DNA of 64,000 nucleotides, taken from assembly GCF_910589235.1 (NCBI RefSeq), contig NW_025813630.1, positions 1 to 64,000 on the forward strand. Reading direction: 5' to 3'. Shown here one piece after another: positions 38,455 to 53,112 of this stretch. Below the pieces are notes generated by a model. The model ran no database searches and had not been told where the DNA came from. It saw only the letters and a list, made by a program, of their open reading frames with translations. Origin of the DNA: Vespa crabro. Taxonomy: Eukaryota; Arthropoda; Insecta; Hymenoptera; Vespidae. How positions within the stretch are numbered: the first letter of the stretch is position 1; the number at the start of each line of letters is the position of its first letter. The position numbers were made by a program, and so were the translations under genes.

Positions 38455-40718
38455 TTATATTCTTGTTATATTCTTTATTCTGCATCGATAGAATATAAAA
38501 TCATTGAAATCGAACGAGATTTCAAGTTTTCGTTTTTCGACGATACGCGTATATGAGCGAAAAATCGTATATACGATATGAAAGAATGTTAAAAACTTTG
38601 ATTCCAATATAAAATAGATGTTTGATCTTATGAAATGCAATGTTCTGAATCGATTGGTAACATTTTTCTAACTGTGGCACAAGTATTATTAAAGATTTCA
38701 CGATTTTATCTTCGCATATACCGAAATTCGCGTATGTCGATTACGTTTTTCGACAATTATCATATGAAAACGCGTATTTAAACATAGTAAAAACGTTATA
38801 TTCTTGTTATATTCTTTATTCTGCATCGATAGAATATAAAATCATTGAAATCGAACGAGATTTCAAGTTTTCGTTTTTCGACGATACGCGTATATGAGCG
38901 AAAAATCGTATATACGATATGAAAGAATGTTAAAAACTTTGATTCCAATATAAAATAGATGTTTGATCTTATGAAATGCAATGTTCTGAATCGATTGGTA
39001 ACATTTTTCTAACTGTGGCACAAGTATTATTAAAGATTTCACGATTTTATCTTCGCATATACCGAAATTCGCGTATGTCGATTAGGTTTTTCGACAATTA
39101 TCATATGAAAACGCGTATTTAAACATAGTAAAAACGTTATATTCTTGTTATATTCTTTATTCTGCATCGATAGAATATAAAATCATTGAAATTGAACGAG
39201 ATTTCAAGTTTTCGTTTTTCGACGATACGCGTATATGAGCGAAAAATCGTATATACGATATGAAAGAATGTTAAAAACTTTGATTCCAATATAAAATAGA
39301 TGTTTGATCTTATGAAATGCAATGTTCTGAATCGATTGGTAACATTTTTCTAACTGTGGCACAAGTATTATTAAAGATTTCACGATTTTATCTTCGCATA
39401 TACCGAAATTCGCGTATGTCGATTACGTTTTTCGACAATTATCATATGAAAACGCGTATTTAAACATAGTAAAAACGTTATATTCTTGTTATATTCTTTA
39501 TTCTGCATCGATAGAATATAAAATCATTGAAATTGAACGAGATTTCAAGTTTTCGTTTTTCGACGATACGCGTATATGAGCGAAAAATCGTATATACGAT
39601 ATGAAAGAATGTTAAAAACTTTGATTCCAATATAAAATAGATGTTTGATCTTATGAAATGCAATGTTCTGAATCGATTGGTAACATTTTTCTAACTGTGG
39701 CACAAGTATTATTAAAGATTTCACGATTTTATCTTCGCATATACCGAAATTCGCGTATGTCGATTACGTTTTTCGACAATTATCATATGAAAACGCGTAT
39801 TTAAACATAGTAAAAACGTTATATTCTTGTTATATTCTTTATTCTGCATCGATAGAATATAAAATCATTGAAATTGAACGAGATTTCAAGTATTCGTTTT
39901 TCGACGATACGCGTATATGAGCGAAAAATCGTATATACGATATGAAAGAATGTTAAAAACTTTGATTCCAATATAAAATAGATGTTTGATCTTATGAAAT
40001 GCAATGTTCTGAATCGATTGGTAACATTTTTCTAACTGTGGCACAAGTATTATTAAAGATTTCACGATTTTATCTTCGCATATACCGAAATTCGCGTATG
40101 TCGATTACGTTTTTCGACAATTATCATATGAAAACGCGTATTTAAACATAGTAAAAACGTTATATTCTTGTTATATTCTTTATTCTGCATCGATAGAATA
40201 TAAAATCATTGAAATTGAACGAGATTTCAAGTTTTCGTTTTTCGACGATACGCGTATATGAGCGAAAAATCGTATATACGATATGAAAGAATGTTAAAAA
40301 CTTTGATTCCAATATAAAATAGATGTTTGATCTTATGAAATGCAATGTTCTGAATCGATTGGTAACATTTTTCTAACTGTGGCACAAGTATTATTAAAGA
40401 TTTCACGATTTTATCTTCGCATATACCGAAATTCGCGTATGTCGATTACGTTTTTAGACAATTATCATATGAAAACGCGTATTTAAACATAGTAAAAACG
40501 TTATATTCTTGTTATATTCTTTATTCTGCATCGATAGAATATAAAATCATTGAAATTGAACGAGATTTCAAGTTTTCGTTTTTCGACGATACGCGTATAT
40601 GAGCGAAAAATCGTATATACGATATGAAAGAATGTTAAAAACTTTGATTCCAAAATAAAATAGATGTTTGATCTTATGAAATGCAATGTTCTGAATCGAT
40701 TGGTAACATTTTTCTAAC

Positions 40719-41182
40719 TGTGACACAAGTATTATTAAAGATTTCACGATTTTATCTGCGCATATACCGAAATTCGCGGATGTCGATTACGTTTTTCGAC
40801 AATTATCATATGAAAACGCGTATTTAAACATAGTAAAAACGTTATATTCTTCTTATATTCTTTATTCTGCATCGATAGAATATAAAATCATTGAAATTGA
40901 ACGAGATTTCAATTTTTCGTTTTTCGACGATACGCGTATATGAGCGAAAAATCGTATATACGATATGAAAGAATGTTAAAAACTTTTATTCCAATATAAA
41001 ATAGATGTTTGATCTTATGAAATGCAATGTTCTGAATCGATTGGTAACATGTTTCTAACTGTGGCACAAGTATTATTAAAGATTTCACGATTTTATCTTC
41101 GCATATACCGAAATTCGCGTATGTCGATTACGTTTTTCGACAATTATCATATGAAAACGCGTATTTAAACATAGTAAAAACG
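40719..41182 (+). repeat. Type B block; 8-unit-spaced copy 2
   Basis: gtgacac, ctgcgcat and gcggatg in unit 40501, then caatttttcg, cttttattcc and atgtttct (41049) in unit 40842, match the series from 37.99 kb at exactly 2728 bp. Private changes are ccaaaataaa near 40650 and tcttcttat near 40850. Confidence 0.8.
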
Positions 41183-42205
41183 TTATATTCTTGTTATATT
41201 CTTTATTCTGCATCGATAGAATATAAAATCATTGAAATTGAACGAGATTTCAAGTTTTCGTTTTTCGACGATACGCGTATATGAGCGAAAAATCGTATAT
41301 ACGATATGAAAGAATGTTAAAAACTTTGATTCCAATATAAAATAGATGTTTGATCTTATGAAATGCAATGTTCTGAATCGATTGGTAACATTTTTCTAAC
41401 TGTGGCACAAGTATTATTAAAGATTTCACGATTTTATCTTCGCATATACCGAAATTCGCGTATGTCGATTACGTTTTTAGACAATTATCATATGAAAACG
41501 CGTATTTAAACATAGTAAAAACGTTATATTCTTGTTATATTCTTTATTCTGCATCGATAGAATATAAAATCATTGAAATTGAACGAGATTTCAAGTTTTC
41601 GTTTTTCGACGATACGCGTATATGAGCGAAAAATCGTATATACGATATGAAAGAATGTTAAAAACTTTGATTCCAATATAAAATAGATGTTTGATCTTAT
41701 GAAATGCAATGTTCTGAATCGATTGGAAACATTTTTCTAACTGTGGCACAAGTATTATTAAAGATTTCACGATTTTATCTTCGCATATACCGAAATTCGC
41801 GTATGTCGATTACGTTTTTCGACAATTATCATATGAAAACGCGTATTTAAACATAGTAAAAACGTTATATTCTTGTTATATTCTTTATTCTGCATCGATA
41901 GAATATAAAATCATTGAAATTGAACGAGATTTCAAGTTTTCGTTTTTCGACGATACGCGTATATGAGCGAAAAATCGTATATACGATATGAAAGAATGTT
42001 AAAAACTTTGATTCCAATATAGAATAGATGTTTGATCTTATGAAATGCAATGTTCTGAATCGATTGGTAACATTTTTCTAACTGTGGCACAAGTTTTATT
42101 AAAGATTTCACGATTTTATCTTCGCATATACCGAAATTCGCGTATGTCGATTACGTTTTTCGACAATTATCATATGAAAACGCGTATTTAAACATAGTAA
42201 AAACG

Positions 42206-42545
42206 TTATATTCTTGTTATATTCTTTATTCTGCATCGATAGAATATAAAATCAATGAAATTGAACGAGATTTCAAGTTTTCGTTTTTCGACGATACGCG
42301 TATATGAGCGAAAAATCGTATATACGATATGAAAGAATGTTAAAAACTTTGATTCCAATATAAAATAGATGTTTGATCTTATGAAATGCAATGTTCTGAA
42401 TCGATTGGTAAAATTTTTCTAACTGTGGCAAAGTATTATTAAAGATTTCACGATTTTATCTTCGCATATACCGAAATTCGCGTATGTCGATTACGTTTTT
42501 CGACAATTATCATATGAAAACGCGTATTTAAACATAGCAAAAACG
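42206..42545 (+). repeat. 340-bp deletion-class unit
   Basis: It has ggtaaaattt, ggcaaag and catagcaaaa, plus a private atcaatgaa. It is the third unit of the higher-order series. Confidence 0.85.
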
Positions 42546-43227
42546 TTATATTCTTGTTATATTCTTTATTCTGCATCGATAGAATATAAAATCATTGAAA
42601 TTGAACGAGATTTCAAGTTTTCGTTTTTCGACGATACGCGTATATGAGCGAAAAATCGTATATACGATATGAAAGAATGTTAAAAACTTTGATTCCAATA
42701 TAAAATAGATGTTTGATCTTATGAAATGCAATGTTCTGAATCGATTGGTAACATTTTTCTAACTGTGACACAAGTATTATTAAAGATTTCACGATTTTAT
42801 CTTCGCATATACCGAAATTCGCGTATGTCGATTACGTTTTTCGACAATTATCATATGAAAACGCGTATTTAAACATAGTAAAAACGTTATATTCTTGTTA
42901 TATTCTTTATTCTGCAACGATAGAATATAAAATCATTGAAATTGAACGAGATTTCAAGTTTTCGTTTTTCGACGATACGCGTATATGAGCGAAAAATCGT
43001 ATATACGATATGAAAGAATGTTAAAAACTTTGATTCCAATATAAAATAGATGTTTGATCTTATGAAATGCAATGTTCTGAATCGATTGGTAACATTTTTC
43101 TAACTGTGGCACAAGTATTATTAAAGATTTCACGATTTTATCTTCGCATATACCGAAATTCGCGTATGTCGATTACGTTTTTCGACAATTATCATATGAA
43201 AACGCGTATTTAAACATAGTAAAAACG

Positions 43228-43567
43228 TTATATTCTTGTTATAATCTTTATTCTGCATCGATAGAATATAAAATCATTGAAATTGAACGAGATTTCAAGT
43301 TTTCGTTTTTCGACGATACGCGTATATGAGCGAAAAATCGTATATACGATATGAAAGAATGTTAAAAACTTTGATTCCAATATAAAATAGATGTTTGATC
43401 TTATGAAATGCAATGTTCTGAATCGATTGGTAAAATTTTTCTAACTGTGGCAAAGTATTATTAAAGATTTCACGATTTTATCTTCGCATATACCGAAATT
43501 CGCGTATGTCGATTACGTTTTTCGACAATTATCAAATGAAAACGCGTATTTAAACATAGCAAAAACG
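43228..43567 (+). repeat. 340-bp deletion-class unit with ataatc
   Basis: It has the deletion-class marks plus gttataatc and tcaaatgaaa; the latter destroys the tcatatga palindrome. Its twin is unit 47659. Confidence 0.85.
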
Positions 43568-46295
43568 TTATATTCTTGTTATATTCTTTATTCTGCATCG
43601 ATAGAATATAAAATCATTGAAATTGAACGAGATTTCAAGTTTTCGTTTTTCGACGATACGCGTATATGAGCGAAAAATCGTATATACGATATGAAAGAAT
43701 GTTAAAAACTTTGATTCCAATATAAAATAGATGTTTGATCTTATGAAATGCAATGTTCTGAATCGATTGGTAACATTTTTCTAACTGTGGCACAAGTATT
43801 ATTAAAGATTTCACGATTTTATCTTCGCATATACCGAAATTCGCGTATGTCGATTACGTTTTTCGACAATTATCATATGAAAACGCGTATTTAAACATAG
43901 TAAAAACGTTATATTCTTGTTATATTCTTTATTCTGCATCGATAGAATATAAAATCATTGAAATTGAACGAGATTTCAAGTTTTCGTTTTTTGACGATAC
44001 GCGTATATGAGCGAAAAATCGTATATACGATATGAAAGAATGTTAAAAACTTTGATTCCAATATAAAATAGATGTTTGATCTTATGAAATGCAATGTTCT
44101 GAATCGATTGGTAACATTTTTCTAACTGTGGCACAAGTATTATTAAAGATTTCACGATTTTATCTTCGCATATACCGAAATTCGCGTATGTCGATTACGT
44201 TTTTCGACAATTATCATATGAAAACGCGTATTTAAACATAGTAAAAACGTTATATTCTTGTTATATTCTTTATTCTGCATCGATAGAATATAAAATCATT
44301 GAAATTGAACGAGATTTCAAGTTTTCGTTTTTCGACGATACGCGTATATGAGCGAAAAATCGTATATACGATATGAAAGAATGTTAAAAACTTTGATTCC
44401 AATATAAAATAGATGTTTGATCTTATGAAATGCAATGTTCTGAATCGATTGGTAACATTTTTCTAACTGTGGCACAAGTATTATTAAAGATTTCACGATT
44501 TTATCTTCGCATATACCGAAATTCGCGTATGTCGATTACGTTTTTCGACAATTATCATATGAAAACGCGTATTTAAACATAGTAAAAACGTTATATTCTT
44601 GTTATATGCTTTATTCTGCATCGATAGAATATAAAATCATTGAAATTGAACGAGATTTCAAGTTTTCGTTTTTCGACGATACGCGTATATGAGCGAAAAA
44701 TCGTATATACGATATGAAAGAATGTTAAAAACTTTGATTCCAATATAAAATAGATGTTTGATCTTATGAAATGCAATGTTCTGAATCGATTGGTAACATT
44801 TTTCTAACTGTGGCACAAGTATTATTAAAGATTTCACGATTTTATCTTCGCATATACCGAAATTCGCGTATGTCGATTACGTTTTTCGACAATTATCATA
44901 TGAAAACGCGTATTTAAACATAGTAAAAACGTTATATTCTTGTTATATTCTTTATTCTGCATCGATAGAATATAAAATCATTGAAATTGAACGAGATTTC
45001 AAGTTTTCGTTTTTCGACGATACGCGTATATGAGCGAAAAATCGTTTATACGATATGAAAGAATGTTAAAAACTTTGATTCCAATATAAAATAGATGTTT
45101 GATCTTATGAAATGCAATGTTCTGAATCGATTGGTAACATTTTTCTAACTGTGGCACAAGTTTTATTAAAGATTTCACGATTTTATCTTCGCATATACCG
45201 AAATTCGCGTATGTCGATTACGTTTTTCGACAATTATCATATGAAAACGCGTATTTAAACATAGTAAAAACGTTATATTCTTGTTATATTCTTTATTCTG
45301 CATCGATAGAATATAAAATCATTGAAATCGAACGAGATTTCAAGTTTTCGTTTTTCGACGATACGCGTATATGAGCGAAAAATCGTATATACGATATGAA
45401 AGAATGTTAAAAACTTTGATTCCAATATAAAATAGATGTTTGATCTTATGAAATGCAATGTTCTGAATCGATTGGTAACATTTTTCTAACTGTGGCACAA
45501 GTATTATTAAAGATTTCACGATTTTATCTTCGCATATACCGAAATTCGCGTATGTCGATTACGTTTTTCGACAATTATCATATGAAAACGCGTATTTAAA
45601 CATAGTAAAAACGTTATATTCTTGTTATATTCTTTATTCTGCATCGATAGAATATAAAATCATTGAAATTGAACGAGATTTCAAGTTTTCGTTTTTCGAC
45701 GATACGCGTATATGAGCGAAAAATCGTATATACGATATGAAAGAATGTTAAAAACTTTGATTCCAATATAAAATAGATGTTTGATCTTATGAAATGCAAT
45801 GTTCTGAATCGATTGGAAACATTTTTCTAACTGTGGCACAAGTATTATTAAAGATTTCACGATTTTATCTTCGCATATACCGAAATTCGCGTATGTCGAT
45901 TACGTTTTTCGACAATTATCATATGAAAACGCGTATTTAAACATAGTAAAAACGTTATATTCTTGTTATATTCTTTATTCTGCATCGATAGAATATAAAA
46001 TCATTGAAATTGAACGAGATTTCAAGTTTTCGTTTTTCGACGATACGCGTATATGAGCGAAAAATCGTATATACGATATGAAAGAATGTTAAAAACTTTG
46101 ATTCCAATATAGAATAGATGTTTGATCTTATGAAATGCAATGTTCTGAATCGATTGGTAACATTTTTCTAACTGTGGCACAAGTTTTATTAAAGATTTCA
46201 CGATTTTATCTTCGCATATACCGAAATTCGCGTATGTCGATTACGTTTTTCGACAATTATCATATGAAAACGCGTATTTAAACATAGTAAAAACG

Positions 46296-46635
46296 TTATA
46301 TTCTTGTTATATTCTTTATTCTGCATCGATAGAATATAAAATCATTGAAATTGAACGAGATTTCAAGTTTTCGTTTTTCGACGATACGCGTATATGAGCG
46401 AAAAATCGTATATACGATATGAAAGAATGTTAAAAACTTTGATTCCAATATAAAATAGATGTTTGATCTTATGAAATGCAATGTTCTGAATCGATTGGTA
46501 AAATTTTTCTAACTGTGGCAAAGTATTATTAAAGATTTCACGATTTTATCTTCGCATATACCGAAATTCGCGTATGTCGATTACGTTTTTCGACAATTAT
46601 CATATGAAAACGCGTATTTAAACATAGCAAAAACG
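46296..46635 (+). repeat. 340-bp deletion-class unit
   Basis: It has ggtaaaattt, ggcaaag and catagcaaaa. It is the counterpart of unit 42206, 4090 bp upstream, without that unit's atcaatg change. Confidence 0.85.
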
Positions 46636-47658
46636 TTATATTCTTGTTATATTCTTTATTCTGCATCGATAGAATATAAAATCATTGAAATTGAACGAGA
46701 TTTCAAGTTTTCGTTTTTCGACGATACGCGTATATGAGCGAAAAATCGTATATACGATATGAAAGAATGTTAAAAACTTTGATTCCAATATAAAATAGAT
46801 GTTTGATCTTATGAAATGCAATGTTCTGAATCGATTGGTAACATTTTTCTAACTGTGGCACAAGTATTATTAAAGATTTCACGATTTTATCTTCGCATAT
46901 ACCGAAATTCGCGTATGTCGATTACGTTTTTCGACAATTATCATATGAAAACGCGTATTTAAACATAGTAAAAACGTTATATTCTTGTTATATTCTTTAT
47001 TCTGCAACGATAGAATATAAAATCATTGAAATTGAACGAGATTTCAAGTTTTCGTTTTTCGACGATACGCGTATATGAGCGAAAAATCGTATATACGATA
47101 TGAAAGAATGTTAAAAACTTTGATTCCAATATAAAATAGATGTTTGATCTTATGAAATGCAATGTTCTGAATCGATTGGTAACATTTTTCTAACTGTGGC
47201 ACAAGTATTATTAAATATATCACGATTTTATCTTCGCATATACCGAAATTCGCGTATGTCGATTACGTTTTTCGACAATTATCATATGAAAACGCGTATT
47301 TAAACATAGTAAAAACGTTATATTCTTGTTATATTCTTTATTCTGCATCGATAGAATATAAAATCATTGAAATTGAACGAGATTTCAAGTTTTCGTTTTT
47401 CGACGATACGCGTATATGAGCGAAAAATCGTATATACGATATGAAAGAATGTTAAAAACTTTGATTCCAATATAAAATAGATGTTTGATCTTATGAAATG
47501 CAATGTTCTGAATCGATTGGTAACATTTTTCTAACATTGGCACAAGTATTATTAAAGATTTCACGATTTTATCTTCGCATATACCGAAATTCGCGTATGT
47601 CGATTACGTTTTTCGACAATTATCATATGAAAACGCGTATTTAAACATAGTAAAAACG

Positions 47659-47998
47659 TTATATTCTTGTTATAATCTTTATTCTGCATCGATAGAATAT
47701 AAAATCATTGAAATTGAACGAGATTTCAAGTTTTCGTTTTTCGACGATACGCGTATATGAGCGAAAAATCGTATATACGATATGAAAGAATGTTAAAAAC
47801 TTTGATTCCAATATAAAATAGATGTTTGATCTTATGAAATGCAATGTTCTGAATCGATTGGTAAAATTTTTCTAACTGTGGCAAAGTATTATTAAAGATT
47901 TCACGATTTTATCTTCGCATATACCGAAATTCGCGTATGTCGATTACGTTTTTCGACAATTATCAAATGAAAACGCGTATTTAAACATAGCAAAAACG
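47659..47998 (+). repeat. 340-bp deletion-class unit with ataatc
   Basis: It shares gttataatc, ggcaaag, tcaaatgaaa and catagcaaaa with unit 43228. It is preceded by a ctaacattgg unit (47318). Confidence 0.85.
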
Positions 47999-48339
47999 TT
48001 ATATTCTTGTTATATTCTTTATTCTGCATCGATAGAATATAAAATCATTGAAATTGAACGAGATTTCAAGTTTTCGTTTTTCGACGATACGCGTATATGA
48101 GCGAAAAATCGTATATACGATATGAAAGAATGTTAAAAACTTTGATTCCAATATAAAATAGATGTTTGATCTTATGAAATGCAATGTTCTGAATCGATTG
48201 GTAACATTTTTCTAACATTGGCACAAGTATTATTAAAGATTTCACGATTTTATCTTCGCATATACCGAAATTCGCGTATGTCGATTACGTTTTTCGACAA
48301 TTATCATATGAAAACGCGTATTTAAACATAGTAAAAACG

Positions 48340-48679
48340 TTATATTCTTGTTATATTCTTTATTCTGCATCGATAGAATATAAAATCATTGAAATTGAAC
48401 GAGATTTCAAGTTTTCGTTTCTCGACGATACGCGTATATGAGCGAAAAATCGTATATACGATATGAAAGAATGTTAAAAACTTTGATTCCAATATAAAAT
48501 AGATGTTTGATCTTATGAAATGCAATGTTCTGAATCGATTGGTAAAATTTTTCTAACTGTGGCAAAGTATTATTAAAGATTTCACGATTTTATCTTCGCA
48601 TATACCGAAATTCGCGTATGTCGATTACGTTTTTCGACAATTATCATATGAAAACGCGTATTTAAACATAGTAAAAACG
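48340..48679 (+). repeat. 340-bp deletion-class unit lacking catagcaaaa
   Basis: It has ggtaaaattt and ggcaaag but keeps the consensus catagtaaaa, and has a private ttctcgacg near 48420. It looks recombinant: deletion-class centre with a major-form end. Confidence 0.8.
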
Positions 48680-51066
48680 TTATATTCTTGTTATATTCTT
48701 TATTCTGCATCGATAGAATATAAAATCATTGAAATTGAACGAGATTTCAAGTTTTCGTTTTTCGACGATACGCGTATATGAGCGAAAAATCGTATATACG
48801 ATATGAAAGAATGTTAAAAACTTTGATTCCAATATAAAATAGATGTTTGATCTTATGAAATGCAATGTTCTGAATCGATTGGTAACATTTTTCTAACTGT
48901 GGCACAAGTATTATTAAAGATTTCACGATTTTATCTTCGCATATACCGAAATTCGCGTATGTCGATTACGTTTTTCGACAATTATCATATGAAAACGCGT
49001 ATTTAAACATAGTAAAAACGTTATATTCTTGTTATATTCTTTATTCTGCATCGATAGAATATAAAATCATTGAAATTGAACGAGATTTCAAGTTTTCGTT
49101 TTTTGACGATACGCGTATATGAGCGAAAAATCGTATATACGATATGAAAGAATGTTAAAAACTTTGATTCCAATATAAAATAGATGTTTGATCTTATGAA
49201 ATGCAATGTTCTGAATCGATTGGTAACATTTTTCTAACTGTGGCACAAGTATTATTAAAGATTTCACGATTTTATCTTCGCATATACCGAAATTCGCGTA
49301 TGTCGATTACGTTTTTCGACAATTATCATATGAAAACGCGTATTTAAACATAGTAAAAACGTTATATTCTTGTTATATTCTTTATTCTGCATCGATAGAA
49401 TATAAAATCATTGAAATTGAACGAGATTTCAAGTTTTCGTTTTTCGACGATACGCGTATATGAGCGAAAAATCGTATATACGATATGAAAGAATGTTAAA
49501 AACTTTGATTCCAATATAAAATAGATGTTTGATCTTATGAAATGCAGTGTTCTGAATCGATTGGTAACATTTTTCTAACTGTGGCACAAGTATTATTAAA
49601 GATTTCACGATTTTATCTTCGCATATACCGAAATTCGCGTATGTCGATTACGTTTTTCGACAATTATCATATGAAAACGCGTATTTAAACATAGTAAAAA
49701 CGTTATATTCTTGTTATATGCTTTATTCTGCATCGATAGAATATAAAATCATTGAAATTGAACGAGATTTCAAGTTTTCGTTTTTCGACGATACGCGTAT
49801 ATGAGCGAAAAATCGTATATACGATATGAAAGAATGTTAAAAACTTTGATTCCAATATAAAATAGATGTTTGATCTTATGAAATGCAATGTTCTGAATCG
49901 ATTGGTAACATTTTTCTAACTGTGGCACAAGTATTATTAAAGATTTCACGATTTTATCTTCGCATATACCGAAATTCGCGTATGTCGATTACGTTTTTCG
50001 ACAATTATCATATGAAAACGCGTATTTAAACATAGTAAAAACGTTATATTCTTGTTATATTCTTTATTCTGCATCGATAGAATATAAAATCATTGAAATT
50101 GAACGAGATTTCAAGTTTTCGTTTTTCGACGATACGCGTATATGAGCGAAAAATCGTATATACGATATGAAAGAATGTTAAAAACTTTGATTCCAATATA
50201 AAATAGATGTTTGATCTTATGAAATGCAATGTTCTGAATCGATTGGTAACATTTTTCTAACTGTGGCACAAGTATTATTAAAGATTTCACGATTTTATCT
50301 TCGCATATACCGAAATTCGCGTATGTCGATTACGTTTTTCGACAATTATCATATGAAAACGCGTATTTAAACATAGTAAAAACGTTATATTCTTGTTATA
50401 TTCTTTATTCTGCATCGATAGAATATAAAATCATTGAAATTGAACGAGATTTCAAGTTTTCGTTTTTCGACGATACGCGTATATGAGCGAAAAATCGTAT
50501 ATACGATATGAAAGAATGTTAAAAACTTTGATTCCAATATAAAATAGATGTTTGATCTTATGAAATGCAATGTTCTGAATCGATTGGTAACATTTTTCTA
50601 ACTGTGGCACAAGTATTATTAAAGATTTCACGATTTTATCTTCGCATATACCGAAATTCGCGTATGTCGATTACGTTTTTCGACAATTATCATATGAAAA
50701 CGCGTATTTAAACATAGTAAAAACGTTATATTCTTGTTATATTCTTTATTCTGCATCGATAGAATATAAAATCATTGAAATTGAACGAGATTTCAAGTTT
50801 TCGTTTTTCGACGATACGCGTATATGAGCGAAAAATCGTATATACGATATGAAAGAATGTTAAAAACTTTGATTCCAATATAAAATAGATGTTTGATCTT
50901 ATGAAATGCAATGTTCTGAATCGATTGGTAACATTTTTCTAACTGTGGCACAAGTATTATTAAAGATTTCACGATTTTATCTTCGCATATACCGAAATTC
51001 GCGTATGTCGATTACGTTTTTCGACAATTATCATATGAAAACGCGTATTTAAACATAGTAAAAACG

Positions 51067-51748
51067 TTATATTCTTGTTATATTCTTTATTCTGCATCGA
51101 TAGAATATAAAATCATTGAAATTGAACGAGATTTCAAGTTTTCGTTTTTCGACGATACGCGAATATGAGCGAAAAATCGTATATACGATATGAAAGAATG
51201 TTAAAAACTTTGATTCCAATATAAAATAGATGTTTGATCTTATGAAATGCAATGTTCTGAATCGATTGGTAACATTTTTCTAACTGTGGCACAAGTATTA
51301 TTAAAGATTTCACGATTTTATCTTCGCATATACCGAAATTCGCGTATGTCGATTACGTTTTTCGACAATTATCATATGAAAACGCGTATTTAAACATAGT
51401 AAAAACGTTATATTCTTGTTTTATTCTTTATTCTGCATCGATAGAATATAAAATCATTGAAATTGAACGAGATTTCAAGTTTTCGTTTTTCGACGATACG
51501 CGTATATGAGCGAAAAATCGTATATACGATATGAAAGAATGTTAAAAACTTTGATTCCAATATAAAATAGATGTTTGATCTTATGAAATGCAATGTTCTG
51601 AATCGATTGGTAACATTTTTCTAACTGTGGCACAAGTATTATTAAAGATTTCACGATTTTATCTTCGCATATACCGAAATTCGCGTATGTCGATTACGTT
51701 TTTCGACAATTATCATATGAAAACGCGTATTTAAACATAGTAAAAACG
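51067..51748 (+). repeat. 6-unit-spaced duplication, copy 1
   Basis: Unit 51067 has acgcgaatatg and unit 51408 has gttttattc, the pair seen at 30274-30955, but with consensus atgagcgaaa and agtattatt. Confidence 0.75.
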
Positions 51749-53112
51749 TTATATTCTTGTTATATTCTTTATTCTGCATCGATAGAATATAAAATCATTG
51801 AAATTGAACGAGATTTCAAGTTTTCGTTTTTCGACGATACGCGTATATGAGCGAAAAATCGTATATACGATATGAAAGAATGTTAAAAACTTTGATTCCA
51901 ATATAAAATAGATGTTTGATCTTATGAAATGCAATGTTCTGAATCGATTGGTAACATTTTTCTAACTGTGGCACAAGTATTATTAAAGATTTCACGATTT
52001 TATCTTCGCATATACCGAAATTCGCGTATGTCGATTACGTTTTTCGACAATTATCATATGAAAACGCGTATTTAAACATAGTAAAAACGTTATATTCTTG
52101 TTATATTCTTTATTCTGCATCGATAGAATATAAAATCATTGAAATTGAACGAGATTTCAAGTTTTCGTTTTTCGACGATACGCGTATATGAGCGAAAAAT
52201 CGTATATACGATATGAAAGAATGTTAAAAACTTTGATTCCAATATAAAATAGATGTTTGATCTTATGAAATGCAATGTTCTGAATCGATTGGTAACATTT
52301 TTCTAACTGTGGCACAAGTATTATTAAAGATTTCACGATTTTATCTTCGCATATACCGAAATTCGCGTATGTCGATTACGTTTTTCGACAATTATCATAT
52401 GAAAACGCGTATTTAAACATAGTAAAAACGTTATATTCTTGTTATATTCTTTATTCTGCATCGATAGAATATAAAATCATTGAAATTGAACGAGATTTCA
52501 AGTTTTCGTTTTTCGACGATACGCGTATATGAGCGAAAAATCGTATATACGATATGAAAGAATGTTAAAAACTTTGATTCCAATATAAAATAGATATTTG
52601 ATCTTATGAAATGCAATGTTCTGAATCGATTGGTAACATTTTTCTAACTGTGGCACAAGTATTATTAAAGATTTCACGATTTTATCTTCGCATATACCGA
52701 AATTCGCGTATGTCGATTACGTTTTTCGACAATTATCATATGAAAACGCGTATTTAAACATAGTAAAAACGTTATATTCTTGTTATATTCTTTATTCTGC
52801 ATCGATAGAATATAAAATCATTGAAATTGAACGAGATTTCAAGTTTTCGTTTTTCGACGATACGCGTATATGAGCGAAAAATCGTATATACGATATGAAA
52901 GAATGTTAAAAACTTTGATTCCAATATAAAATAGATGTTTGATCTTATGAAATGCAATGTTCTGAATCGATTGATAACATTTTTCTAACTGTGGCACAAG
53001 TATTATTAAAGGTTTCACGATTTTATCTTCGCATATACCGAAATTCGCGTATGTCGATTACGTTTTTCGACAATTATCATATGAAAACGCGTATTTAAAC
53101 ATAGTAAAAACG

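Larger units (their letters stand above)
41524..44931 (+). repeat. Higher-order variant series, copy 1 (ten units)
   Basis: Marks in order: ggaaacatt (unit 41524), atatagaatag with agttttatt (41865), the one-base deletion class (42206), gcaacgat (42887), ataatc with deletion and tcaaatg (43228), ttttttgacg (43909) and atatgcttta (44591). The same series in the same order begins at 45614. The first five units match at a constant shift of 4090 bp (12 units, less two one-base deletions). Confidence 0.88.
45614..50043 (+). repeat. Higher-order variant series, copy 2 (thirteen units)
   Basis: It repeats the marks of copy 1: ggaaacatt (45614), atatagaatag with agttttatt (45955), deletion class (46296), gcaacgat (46977), ataatc with deletion and tcaaatg (47659), ttttttgacg (49021) and atatgcttta (49703). 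The shift grows from 4090 to 4431 and then 5112 bp, that is 12, 13 and 15 units. This means one unit (47318) and then two units (48340 and 48680) were gained here or lost from copy 1. The extra units carry ctaacattgg or deletion-class marks, suggesting duplication of a ctaacattgg plus deletion pair. Confidence 0.88.

Noticed and set aside
39078..39090. Insect telomere motif ttagg
   Set aside because: It is a single occurrence created by one substitution (gattaggttt); it is not tandem.
41524..50043. Assembly duplication as the sole explanation of the 12-unit series
   Set aside because: The two series differ by unit gains and private substitutions (for example atcaatg at 42206 and ctaacattgg units only in copy 2), so they are not a verbatim duplicate, though reads should still confirm it.
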